A program made the position numbers and the translations under genes. A DNA stretch of 11,669 bases from Caulobacteraceae bacterium. GTDB lineage: Bacteria > Pseudomonadota > Alphaproteobacteria > Caulobacterales > Caulobacteraceae. Positions 1 through 6,777 of the stretch are shown piece by piece (the stretch's first letter is position 1; every line of letters starts with the position of its first letter). The stretch covers positions 674-12,342 of the forward strand of contig PLFA01000109.1 of NCBI GenBank assembly GCA_003136615.1, in the 5' to 3' direction. The notes beneath the pieces were generated by a model. It saw only the letters and a program-made list of their open reading frames with translations, did no database searches and was not told the DNA's origin.

Positions 1-329
1 ATCATGATCGTGCCGTGGGCCGAGAAGATCTGGTCATAGTGCGCCGGCGGCAGATAGCCCTGGGAGTGGAAGGCCAGGGCCTGCTGGCTGCGCATGAGGG
101 TGGCGTCGGAAAAGCCGCGCAGCAGCATCACCAGGGCCAAGAGACAGTACATAACCCCGATGCGCTTATGGTCGACCGAGGTGATCCATTCCCGCCAGAG
201 ATAGGTCCAATGGCCTTTCACGGTGACCCAGGTCAGCAGGCCGCCCATGGCGAGGATCATGACCAAGGACGCGGCCATGGCGAGGGGCTGATCAAGAGGA
301 ATGGCCGACCAGGTGAGCTTGCCGAACAT
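1..329 (-). CDS. cyoB: Cytochrome bo3 ubiquinol oxidase subunit I, N-terminal part (cut by window edge)
   Basis: This is the catalytic heme-copper subunit of the inner-membrane bo3 quinol oxidase, which oxidises ubiquinol, reduces O2 to water and pumps protons. Only the first 109 residues are in the window. The stretch 'GYLPPAHYDQIFSAHGTIM' is typical of CyoB. Residues R71, D75, H97 and Q100 fall where E. coli CyoB has its quinone-site residues R71, D75, H98 and Q101, and H105 matches the low-spin heme b ligand H106. These points argue for a quinol oxidase rather than a cytochrome c oxidase. Two hydrophobic segments lie at about residues 16-36 and 57-70. The ATG overlaps the cyoA stop by one base (TGATG), so the two genes are probably translationally coupled. 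The rest of the gene, and probably cyoC and cyoD, lie beyond position 1. Confidence 0.95.
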   Translation of the reverse strand, partial: MFGKLTWSAIPLDQPLAMAASLVMILAMGGLLTWVTVKGHWTYLWREWITSVDHKRIGVMYCLLALVMLLRGFSDATLMRSQQALAFHSQGYLPPAHYDQIFSAHGTIM

Positions 330-1171
330 CAGATCCCCTTCCGCGGGGTGGCGGAGACGCCGCCGCTGGCGATGGTCTCGAAGAGGCCCGGCTGGACAGC
401 CCGATAGGTCCCCGGCCTGACATTGAGAGTCGGTCGGGCGAGGACCCCATAGGCCGCCTTGTCCAGCGTGGGTCCCGCTTGCTTTGTCCGGGCCACCCAC
501 TGGGCGTAGGCGCCGGGGTCCAGGGCGCGGACCTGGAAATGCATGTCGGCGAATCCATCGCCGCTGAACTGTGCTGAAAGCCCCGGATAGAGGCCCGCCC
601 GATCAGCCTTGAGGCTGAGCTGGGTGGTCATGCCCGCCATGGTGTAGATTTGGCTGCCGAGCTGGGGCACGAAAAAGCTGTTCATCACCCCGGACGAGGT
701 GAGCCGGAAGTGCACCGGAACGCCGACCGGGATAACCAATTCGTTGACCGTGGCGATCCCGGCGTCGGGGTAAAGAAACAGCCATTTCCAATCGAGGGAC
801 ACCACCTGCACCTCGACGGGTTTCAGAGGCGAGGGGAGCGCTTTGTAGGGATCCAGGGCGTGAGATCCGAACCAGGCAATGCCGCCAAGGAATGTGACGA
901 CGAGCAGCGGGACCGCCCAGACCAGAAGCTCGAGCTGTCCCGAAAAGGCCCAATCCGGCCGGTAGGTCGCCCGCCTATTCCCGGCCCGGAACCACCAGCC
1001 GAAGGCGAGGATGGCGATGATCGTCGGCGCGACGATCGCTAACATGATCGCCACGGAATCGATGAGGATTAGCTTTTCCGCAGCGCCAACCGGGCCTTGG
1101 GGGCCCAGCACCCCGACGCACCCTGTAAGGGGCGCAAGCATCAGGGTCGCCGCGAGTTTCGCGCGGCTCAA
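329..1171 (-). CDS. cyoA: Cytochrome bo3 ubiquinol oxidase subunit II, lipoprotein
   Basis: Subunit II of the quinol oxidase, 280 residues from a TTG start. The N-terminus has Arg and Lys, then a hydrophobic run ending in the lipobox LTGC (Cys18), so it should be cleaved by signal peptidase II and lipidated. Two membrane helices follow, at about residues 34-60 and 80-101, then a periplasmic cupredoxin-like domain. Family motifs are 'DWKWLFLYPD' (127-136), 'NSFFVPQLGSQIYTMAGM' (164-181) and 'FSGDGFADMHF' (202-212). The Cys pair and other CuA ligands of cytochrome c oxidase subunit II are missing, as expected for CyoA. Start choice: TTG at 1171 is the only usual start codon after the in-frame stop at 1223-1225 that leaves a complete lipoprotein signal; the next ATG, at 1141, would leave only seven residues before the Cys. 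No good Shine-Dalgarno sequence precedes the TTG. Confidence 0.95.
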   Translation of the reverse strand: MSRAKLAATLMLAPLTGCVGVLGPQGPVGAAEKLILIDSVAIMLAIVAPTIIAILAFGWWFRAGNRRATYRPDWAFSGQLELLVWAVPLLVVTFLGGIAWFGSHALDPYKALPSPLKPVEVQVVSLDWKWLFLYPDAGIATVNELVIPVGVPVHFRLTSSGVMNSFFVPQLGSQIYTMAGMTTQLSLKADRAGLYPGLSAQFSGDGFADMHFQVRALDPGAYAQWVARTKQAGPTLDKAAYGVLARPTLNVRPGTYRAVQPGLFETIASGGVSATPRKGI

Positions 1172-1179
1172 AGATACGA

Positions 1180-1215
1180 CCGATGGGCATCGCCGCGATG
1201 AAATGATGACATCGG
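1180..1215 (-). repeat. Nested inverted repeat just upstream of cyoA
   Basis: The motif CGATG occurs four times in alternating orientation within 36 bp. CCGATG (1180-1185) pairs perfectly with CATCGG (1210-1215). Inside it, CATCG (1188-1192) pairs with CGATG (1196-1200) around a 3-nt loop. The block ends 9 bp from the cyoA TTG, so in a cyo transcript it would be a hairpin directly in front of the start codon; as DNA it could be a protein-binding site. The role is inferred only. The rest of the 1172-1384 gap must hold the divergent promoters, but I could not assign -35/-10 boxes with confidence. Confidence 0.4.
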
Positions 1216-1384
1216 CGCCCCCTTACCCATGGCAGACGGACCGTCGCTTACGCCAGACGGGGCGCGCGTGCGCCGCCGACGCGGGAAACCGCCAGCGGTG
1301 AAGACAATAAAGCGTTAGGGCAGGTCGCGTTCCACCATCGCGCCCGGCGTTCCCAAATCCGCACGGCGACGCTAGGTTTTGCTG

Positions 1385-2971
1385 ATGAAGACCTTCTTGA
1401 CTCTTGCCTTGACGGCCCTGGTCGCGACAGCGGCCTCCGCCGAAACTCTCACCGCCCGAGCCCACCGATGGTGGGACGACATCAAGGTCATGGCCGACGA
1501 CTCCATGCAGGGGCGTCAGACGGGCTCGACGGGTTACATGCGGGCGGCGGAGTTTGTCATTGAGCGCTTCCATGCCGAGGGGCTGACCCCCGCCGGTCAC
1601 ATTCACGGGTTTGAACAGCCGGTGGATTTCGAAACCCAGACGATCAACCAGACGGCTTCTTCCGCCGATCTCCTCCCCACGGACGGCAAGGCACGGGCGC
1701 TGAAGGCCGGTGAGGATATCCTGGTATCCGCCGGCGGCGCCCCCCGGCCGGCGCAGATCACCGCGCCGCTCGTCTTCGCGGGCTACGGCCTGCACCTTCC
1801 CAAGGCGGGTTACGACGACTTTAGTGGGATCGACGTCAAGGGGAAGATCGTGGTCGTCATATCGGGGGGTCCGGCCAATCTTCCCGGCCCCCTGAAGGCC
1901 GCGGCGCGGGCCGAACGGATCAAGTTCCTCGGGCGGGCTGGGGCGGTGGGACTGATCAGCCTGACCGCTCCCAAGCAAGTTGAGATTCCCTGGGCGCGCC
2001 AGAAGCTGCTGGCGGGCCAGACCGGGATGTATCTGGCGGACAAGACCCTTCGCGAGACGCCTGACGGCATGTATCTCGCCAGCGTCGACCCGGAGCAGGC
2101 CCAGGCCCTTTTCGAAGGCGCCCCCTCCAGCTTCGCTGAGCTAGCCGCCGAGTCAGACGCTTCGGCGCCCATCGAAGGGTTTGACCTGCCTCTGCGCCTC
2201 AGGGCGACCGTGGTCGCCGCTCATGGGATGGTGAAATCGCCCAACCTTGTCGCCAAACTGGAGGGTTCGGACCCCCGTTTCAGGGACCAGTATGTGGTTG
2301 TCTCCGCCCATCTCGATCATCTTGGCGTTGGCGCGCCGATCAATGGCGATGCGATCTATAATGGGGCCATGGACGACGCCTCCGGGGTCGCCAGCGTGCT
2401 GGATATCGCCGATCACCTCCGCCTTGGGCCGAGGCCCAAGCGTTCGATTCTGTTCGTCATCGTCACGGGCGAGGAAAAGGGACTGCTGGGCTCGCACTTT
2501 TTCGCGGCCAACCCCATCGTGCCGAAGGGCTCCATCGTCGCTGATCTCAATTTCGACATGCCCCTGCCGCTTTGGCCCCTGAGGAGCGTCATCGCCCAGG
2601 GCGACGGAGAGAGCACGCTCGGGGATGTCGCGCGGCAGGTCGCCGCGGCTCAGGGTCTGAGTGTGGCGCCAGATCCCCTGCCAGATCGCAACAGCTTCAT
2701 CCGCACGGATCAGTTCAGTTTCGTGAAGGAGGGGATTCCCTCCCTGGCCTTCAAGTTCGGCTTCGCTAAGGGGACCAAGGAGTTCCAGATCGAGCATGAC
2801 TGGCGGGCGACGCGATATCACGCACCATCCGACGATTTGACACAGCCTGGCATTCTCAAGAATGAGGCGATCAAGCTGGATGACTATGTCGCCGGGATTG
2901 CGCTTAAGGTGGCCGATACGCCCGCCGCGCCGCAGTGGCTGGCGACCAGCTCGTTCAAGCCCGAAAGCTAG
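1385..2971 (+). CDS. Secreted M28 family zinc metallopeptidase with PA domain
   Basis: A 528-residue exported aminopeptidase-like protein. The start is the ATG at 1385; a TTG six bases earlier is in frame but less likely. A Sec signal peptide covers about residues 1-19 (MKTFLTLALTALVATAASA). A protease-associated (PA) domain is inserted at about residues 105-250 ('LVFAGYGL', 'VKGKIVVVISGGP'). The M28 catalytic domain follows with all expected two-zinc residues: H309 and D311 in 'SAHLDHLG', an Asp in 'GAMDDASG' (330-331), E363/E364 in 'TGEEKGLLGS', D391 in 'LNFDM', and H479 in 'RYHAPSDD'. An active periplasmic or secreted peptidase is therefore likely; substrate unknown. It is divergent from cyoA and 30 bp ahead of the UPF0178 gene on the same strand, so those two may be co-transcribed. 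Confidence 0.93.
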   Translation: MKTFLTLALTALVATAASAETLTARAHRWWDDIKVMADDSMQGRQTGSTGYMRAAEFVIERFHAEGLTPAGHIHGFEQPVDFETQTINQTASSADLLPTDGKARALKAGEDILVSAGGAPRPAQITAPLVFAGYGLHLPKAGYDDFSGIDVKGKIVVVISGGPANLPGPLKAAARAERIKFLGRAGAVGLISLTAPKQVEIPWARQKLLAGQTGMYLADKTLRETPDGMYLASVDPEQAQALFEGAPSSFAELAAESDASAPIEGFDLPLRLRATVVAAHGMVKSPNLVAKLEGSDPRFRDQYVVVSAHLDHLGVGAPINGDAIYNGAMDDASGVASVLDIADHLRLGPRPKRSILFVIVTGEEKGLLGSHFFAANPIVPKGSIVADLNFDMPLPLWPLRSVIAQGDGESTLGDVARQVAAAQGLSVAPDPLPDRNSFIRTDQFSFVKEGIPSLAFKFGFAKGTKEFQIEHDWRATRYHAPSDDLTQPGILKNEAIKLDDYVAGIALKVADTPAAPQWLATSSFKPES

Positions 2972-3001
2972 GCGGCAGCAGCCAAACCGTCATCTCCTCC
3001 C

Positions 3002-3454
3002 GTGATCATCTATCTCGACGCTGACGCCTGTCCGGTAAAGGATGAGGCCTATCGGGTGGCCCAGCGCTATGGGCTGAAGGTGTATGTGGTCTCCAACAGC
3101 TTCATGACGGTCCCGAAACACCCCCTTATCGAACGGGTGGTGGTCGAGGCGGGGTCGGACGTGGCGGATGACTGGATCGCTGATCGGGCGTTGCCCGGGG
3201 ACGTGGTTGTCACCCAGGATATCCCCCTGGCCGAGCGCGCCCTGGCGAAGGACGCTTACGCTTTGGCGCCCAACGGGCGGCCCTTTACGCGCGACTCCAT
3301 CGGCTCCGCCATGGCCCAGCGGGCGATCATGGAACAGATCCGCGCCACGGGGGCGATCACGGGCGGCCCCAAGCCCTTCGGCGCCGCCGACCGGTCGCGT
3401 TTTCTCCAGGCCCTCGACGAGACCATTGTTCGCGAGAGGCGGCGCGGGCGCTGA
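3002..3454 (+). CDS. UPF0178 (YaiI/YqxD, DUF188) family protein
   Basis: A 150-residue soluble protein that matches the UPF0178 family from end to end: N-terminal 'IYLDADACPVKDEAYRVAQR', then 'VVSNSF', 'GSDVADDWIADR', 'GDVVVTQDIPLAERAL', and C-terminal 'GPKPFGAADRSRFLQALD'. The family has conserved Asp residues and is usually regarded as a PIN-like nuclease fold; its biochemical role is not established, so none is claimed here. The start is GTG at 3002, the only one that keeps the invariant N-terminal 'IYLDADACPVK' at the start of the protein. No Shine-Dalgarno sequence is visible; the bases just before the start are instead CTCCTCC. It lies 30 bp after the M28 peptidase and about 140 bp before the amine oxidase. 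Confidence 0.93.
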   Translation: MIIYLDADACPVKDEAYRVAQRYGLKVYVVSNSFMTVPKHPLIERVVVEAGSDVADDWIADRALPGDVVVTQDIPLAERALAKDAYALAPNGRPFTRDSIGSAMAQRAIMEQIRATGAITGGPKPFGAADRSRFLQALDETIVRERRRGR

Positions 3455-3594
3455 TCAACCGGCGCTCAATGCGCCGCCACCGGCGCCGCAAAAAGGCGCG
3501 TGGAAGGGCCACTCGGGGGCAACGCCAGGCCCAGGGTTGCATCGGGGATCGGGCGCTCGCCCCATGGTTTCACGAGCAAGAGAAGGCGGGGCGG

Positions 3595-5187
3595 ATGCAG
3601 GCGGTCAACTCTGGAACCACGCGGCGTCAGCTCCTGACGGCGATCGGCCTGGTCGGGGGCGCTGCGGCGCTTTACCAAGCCATGACCACCATGGGCCATG
3701 CCGCCGAGACGCAATTCCACGGACCGCCCAAACTGGATGGCGCGAAACCGGGCGCCTCGGTGCTGGTCCTGGGGTCAGGCCTCGCGGGCATGCTGGCCGC
3801 TTTTGAGCTCTCGAAGGCCGGTTATCAGGTCAAGGTTCTGGAATATCAGCCCCGCGCGGGCGGACGGAACTGGTCGCTCTATGGCGGTGACACCTATACC
3901 GAGCTCGGCGGCGCCACTCAGAAGGTGGGCTTCGCGCCCGGCAACTATCTCAATCCCGGCCCCTGGCGCATTCCGCACCATCACCGAACCTTGCTCCATT
4001 ACTGCAAGGTGTTCGGGGTGCAGCTCGAGCCCTTCATCCAATTCAACCACAACGCCTATGTGCACTCGACCAAGGCGTTTGGGGGGCAGCCCAAGCATTT
4101 TCGCGAAGTGGCGGCCGACTTCGAGGGCAATGTCGCCGAGCTGCTCGGCAAGGCGGTCAACCAGAAGGCCTTGGACGCGGACCTGTCAGCTGAGGACAAG
4201 GAAAAGCTTCTGGAGGCGCTGCGCAATTGGGGCGTGCTGGATAAGGACATGCGCTACGTCTCGGGCCTGCAGTCCTCAAGCCACCGCGGCTACGACCGTC
4301 CGCCGGGCGGCGGGGTGGATGGCGCGCCGATCCCCTCCACGGTCCTGGATTTTAGCGGCGTGCTGGACTCCAAGGTCTGGAACAACATGGCCTTCTTCAT
4401 GAACCATGAGATGCAGACCACCATGTTCCAGCCGGTGGGCGGCATGGGCATGATCGGCAAGGCCTTCGCCCGCCAGGTTCAGCCGCTGATCACCCACAAC
4501 GCCAAGGTCACCCAGATCCGGCAGGACAAGGCGGGCGTCACGGTCGCCTGGACCGACACCCAGAGCGGCACGGCCAGTGTCTCCAAGGCGGATTTCTGTG
4601 TCTGCACCATTCCGCTGGGCGTGCTGAACCAGATCGACAACAACCTCTCGCCAGCGCTCCAGACCGCCATCGGCGCGGTGCCCTATTCGAATTCCGTTAA
4701 GATCGGCCTCGAGTTCAAGCGCCGCTTCTGGGAGGAGGACAATTACCTCTATGGCGGCCACAGCTTCACCGATCAGGATATCGGCCTGATCTCCTATCCC
4801 AATAATCACCTTTTCCAGGACGGGCCGGCCGTGGTGCTGGGCGCCTTCGCCAGCGGCATGGGCGCCTATCGGCTCACCGGCATGACGCCGGAGGAGCGAA
4901 TCGAGACTGCCCTGACCCAGGGCTCCGTCTTCCACCCTGATAACTACCGCAGGGAGTTCTCCAACGGCGCCTCCGTGGCCTGGAGCCGGGTGCCCTGGAC
5001 GCTCGGCTGTTGCGCGCGATGGAACGAGGAGACCCGCAAGGATTATTATCAGACCCTGGTGGCCGTGGACGACCGGGTGGTCCTGGCCGGCGAGCACGCG
5101 TCCTACGTGGGCTGCTGGATGGAAGGCGCCCTGCTCTCTTCCATCGACGCCATCACCCGCCTTCACAAACGCGCCCTGGAGGCCTGA
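3595..5187 (+). CDS. Tat-exported FAD-dependent amine oxidase-like enzyme
   Basis: A 530-residue flavoprotein of the flavin amine oxidase superfamily. The N-terminus carries a twin-arginine signal ('TTRRQLL', Arg10-Arg11, then a hydrophobic run to about residue 36), so the folded FAD enzyme should be exported to the periplasm. The Rossmann FAD motif 'VLVLGSGLAG' is at 56-65, with the ribose-binding Glu83 in 'VLEYQPRAGGRN'. The middle has the amine-oxidase 'QPVGGMGMIGKAF' segment. The C-terminus has the FAD-closing motif 'VVLAGEH...GCWMEGALLSS'. The ATG at 3595 is chosen because it places the RR motif at a normal distance; the frame stays open to 3469 but that extension is basic and low-complexity. 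The substrate (an amine or amino acid) cannot be read from sequence. A cytochrome c gene 5 bp downstream suggests electrons go to a cytochrome rather than only to O2. Confidence 0.88.
   Translation: MQAVNSGTTRRQLLTAIGLVGGAAALYQAMTTMGHAAETQFHGPPKLDGAKPGASVLVLGSGLAGMLAAFELSKAGYQVKVLEYQPRAGGRNWSLYGGDTYTELGGATQKVGFAPGNYLNPGPWRIPHHHRTLLHYCKVFGVQLEPFIQFNHNAYVHSTKAFGGQPKHFREVAADFEGNVAELLGKAVNQKALDADLSAEDKEKLLEALRNWGVLDKDMRYVSGLQSSSHRGYDRPPGGGVDGAPIPSTVLDFSGVLDSKVWNNMAFFMNHEMQTTMFQPVGGMGMIGKAFARQVQPLITHNAKVTQIRQDKAGVTVAWTDTQSGTASVSKADFCVCTIPLGVLNQIDNNLSPALQTAIGAVPYSNSVKIGLEFKRRFWEEDNYLYGGHSFTDQDIGLISYPNNHLFQDGPAVVLGAFASGMGAYRLTGMTPEERIETALTQGSVFHPDNYRREFSNGASVAWSRVPWTLGCCARWNEETRKDYYQTLVAVDDRVVLAGEHASYVGCWMEGALLSSIDAITRLHKRALEA
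5178..5182 (+). promoter_or_regulatory. Shine-Dalgarno for the cytochrome c gene, inside the amine oxidase gene
   Basis: GGAGG at 5178-5182 lies in the last codons of the amine oxidase gene, 10 nt before the cytochrome c ATG at 5193. It supports that start and coupled translation of the two genes. Confidence 0.7.
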
Positions 5188-5192
5188 GCGGC

Positions 5193-5594
5193 ATGAAACC
5201 CCACCTGATCGCCGCCGCCTTACTTATCCTCGCGCCGTTCGCCGCCTGGGCGGACGAGCCCGGAAGCGTCACGACCCTGCACAAGCCCCCCGTCACGGGT
5301 GAAGAGGTCTATCAACAGATCTGTCAGTCCTGCCACATGGCCAATGGCATGGGCGGAAAGGGCGCCGCAACGATCCCGGCCCTGGCCGGCAACCCGCATC
5401 TCGCCAATGCCGACTATATCATCATCACGGTGGCCAAGGGCCGCGGCGCCATGCCCTGGTTCGACGACATCCTGGCGCCGACCCAAATCGCGGACGTGGC
5501 AACCTATGTGCGCACCCATTTTGGGAATAATTACCCAAAGCCGGTGACGGAGGCCGAGGTGAAGGCGGTAGCCGGGGCGAAGACGTCGCCGTAA
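5193..5594 (+). CDS. Small secreted class I-type cytochrome c
   Basis: A 133-residue monoheme cytochrome c. A Sec signal peptide covers residues 1-20 (ending AWA, then DE). The heme-attachment motif CQSCH is at residues 44-48 in 'YQQICQSCHMANGMGGKG', and the likely axial Met ligand is M87 in 'GRGAMPWF'. A final helix 'TQIADVATYVRTHFG' is typical of this fold. It begins 5 bp after the amine oxidase stop, with its ribosome binding site inside that gene, so the two form one transcription and translation unit. The probable job is periplasmic electron acceptor for the flavoenzyme, passing electrons on to a cytochrome c oxidase elsewhere in the genome; the bo3 oxidase encoded nearby uses quinol and would not accept them directly. 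Function is inferred from context; the cytochrome identity is certain. Confidence 0.93.
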   Translation: MKPHLIAAALLILAPFAAWADEPGSVTTLHKPPVTGEEVYQQICQSCHMANGMGGKGAATIPALAGNPHLANADYIIITVAKGRGAMPWFDDILAPTQIADVATYVRTHFGNNYPKPVTEAEVKAVAGAKTSP

Positions 5595-5607
5595 GGCGCT
5601 ACCCGCC

Positions 5608-6750
5608 CTAACTCGCCCGGACCAGCCGGCTCTCCGCGAAATCGCGGCCGACGATGTCGGTGTCGCGGGGCTTGGGGTGAACGCCAAGGGCGGGGAAGAG
5701 CAGTTCGGCGACCTTGTAGGCCTCCTCCAGATGCGGATAGCCGGAGGCGATTATCGTGTCGACGCCGATCGCCTGATAGGCCCGAAGCCGCGCCGCGACG
5801 GTCTCGGGATCACCAACCAGGGCGGTGCCGGCGCCTTCGCGGATGAGGCCTACGCCCGCCCAGAGGTTGGGCGCAACCTCCAGAGCGTCACGGCGGAAGC
5901 CGTGCAGGGCGGTCATGCGGCGTTGGCCCTCGGATTCATAGCGGAGCGAGCGGCGGTCGCGCGCGGCTTCGATGGCTTCGTCGGTGATGCGGCTGATCAG
6001 CCGGTCGGCGGCGTCCCAGGCTTCGGCTTCCGTTTCCCGGACGATCAGGTGAATGCGAAGGCCAAAGCGCACGGTGCGCCCACGCACCGCCGCGGCGGCG
6101 CGCACCGCATCGAACTTTTCCGCCACCGCTTCCGGGGGCTCGCCCCAGGTCAGGTAATAGTCCACGTGATTGGCCGCGACCTCCACCCCCGTATCAGATG
6201 AGCCCCCGAAATAGAGCGGTGGGTAGGGCTTCTGAAGAGAGGGAAAGGCGAGCTTGCCCTCGCTCTCCACATGGTAGTGCTTGCCGTGAAAGCTGATCGG
6301 CTGGCCGGAGGCGACGGCGCGCCAGACCTTAAGGAACTCGTCGGTCTGGGCGTAGCGCGCCGTATGGTCCAAATGGACGCCATCCTGAGCCAGCTCCGAG
6401 CGGTTGCCGCCGGTGACGATATTGAGCAGCAGCCGTCCGCCCAGAATCCGATCGAGGGCGCCAGCCTGGCGCGCCGCATAGGCCGGCGCGATGATCCCGG
6501 GCCGCAGGGCCACAAGGAATTTCAGCCGTTGGGTCAGGGGCGCGAGGGCCGAGCTGAGAGTCCAGCCATCGAAGCAGGAAGGTCCGGTGGGGAGCAGCAC
6601 ACCTTCGTAGCCCAGTCGGTCCGCCGCCTGGGCGATCTGCTGCATGTAGTCAAATTCGGCGGGCCGCCAGCCCTCCTGCGTCCCCAAATAGGGACCGTCG
6701 CCCGCCGTCGGCAGGAACCAGAAGAGTCTCAGGGGCGCGGTCCCGGGCAT
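5608..6750 (-). CDS. ssuD: FMNH2-dependent alkanesulfonate monooxygenase (SsuD type)
   Basis: A 380-residue bacterial luciferase-like (LLM) flavin monooxygenase, close to the 381 residues of E. coli SsuD and similar along its whole length. SsuD desulfonates alkanesulfonates to aldehyde and sulfite using O2 and FMNH2 supplied by a separate reductase (SsuE), giving sulfur under sulfate limitation. Recognisable segments are 'FWFLPTAGDGPYLGT', 'QQIAQAADRLGYEGVLLPTG', 'LKFLVALRPG', 'LYFGGSSD', 'YLTWGEPPE' and 'SGYPHLEEAYKV'. Residues matching the SsuD active site are present: C59 (E. coli C54), R232 and H234 (R226, H228), R304 (R297) and Y338 (Y331). No ssuE, ssuA, ssuB or ssuC is in the window. 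It follows epmB by 27 bp on the same strand and may be read from the same transcript. Another LLM substrate, such as a different sulfonate, cannot be excluded. Confidence 0.9.
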   Translation of the reverse strand: MPGTAPLRLFWFLPTAGDGPYLGTQEGWRPAEFDYMQQIAQAADRLGYEGVLLPTGPSCFDGWTLSSALAPLTQRLKFLVALRPGIIAPAYAARQAGALDRILGGRLLLNIVTGGNRSELAQDGVHLDHTARYAQTDEFLKVWRAVASGQPISFHGKHYHVESEGKLAFPSLQKPYPPLYFGGSSDTGVEVAANHVDYYLTWGEPPEAVAEKFDAVRAAAAVRGRTVRFGLRIHLIVRETEAEAWDAADRLISRITDEAIEAARDRRSLRYESEGQRRMTALHGFRRDALEVAPNLWAGVGLIREGAGTALVGDPETVAARLRAYQAIGVDTIIASGYPHLEEAYKVAELLFPALGVHPKPRDTDIVGRDFAESRLVRAS

Positions 6751-6777
6751 TCGAGCGACCTTGGTTTCAGCTCCACC

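Noticed and set aside
329..1171. cyoA as a cytochrome c oxidase subunit II (CoxB)
   Set aside because: The CuA-binding Cys residues are absent and the neighbouring subunit I keeps quinol-site residues, so this is a quinol oxidase.
1223..1978. 251-residue minus-strand open frame overlapping the cyoA-peptidase gap
   Set aside because: Most of it is antisense to the M28 peptidase; no domain is recognisable and it would run through the divergent promoter region.
2153..2821. 222-residue minus-strand open frame
   Set aside because: It is antisense to the catalytic domain of the M28 peptidase and has no recognisable motif.
3460..3476. CGGCGC-TCAAT-GCGCCG hairpin after the UPF0178 gene as a terminator
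   Set aside because: The 6-bp stem is real but no T-run follows it on either strand, so an intrinsic terminator is not supported.
3469..3594. N-terminal extension of the amine oxidase frame by 42 residues
   Set aside because: The extension is Arg-rich and would bury the twin-arginine motif about 50 residues in; the ATG at 3595 gives a normal Tat signal.
4276..5166. 296-residue open frame on the minus strand
   Set aside because: It lies wholly opposite the amine oxidase gene, has no recognisable domain, and its His/Gly/Ala/Val-rich make-up is typical of a GC-rich antisense shadow.
5520..5539. TTTGGG/CCCAAA inverted repeat resembling an operator
   Set aside because: It lies inside the cytochrome c coding region near its C-terminus, with mismatches in the centre; it is explained by the codons and has no promoter near it.
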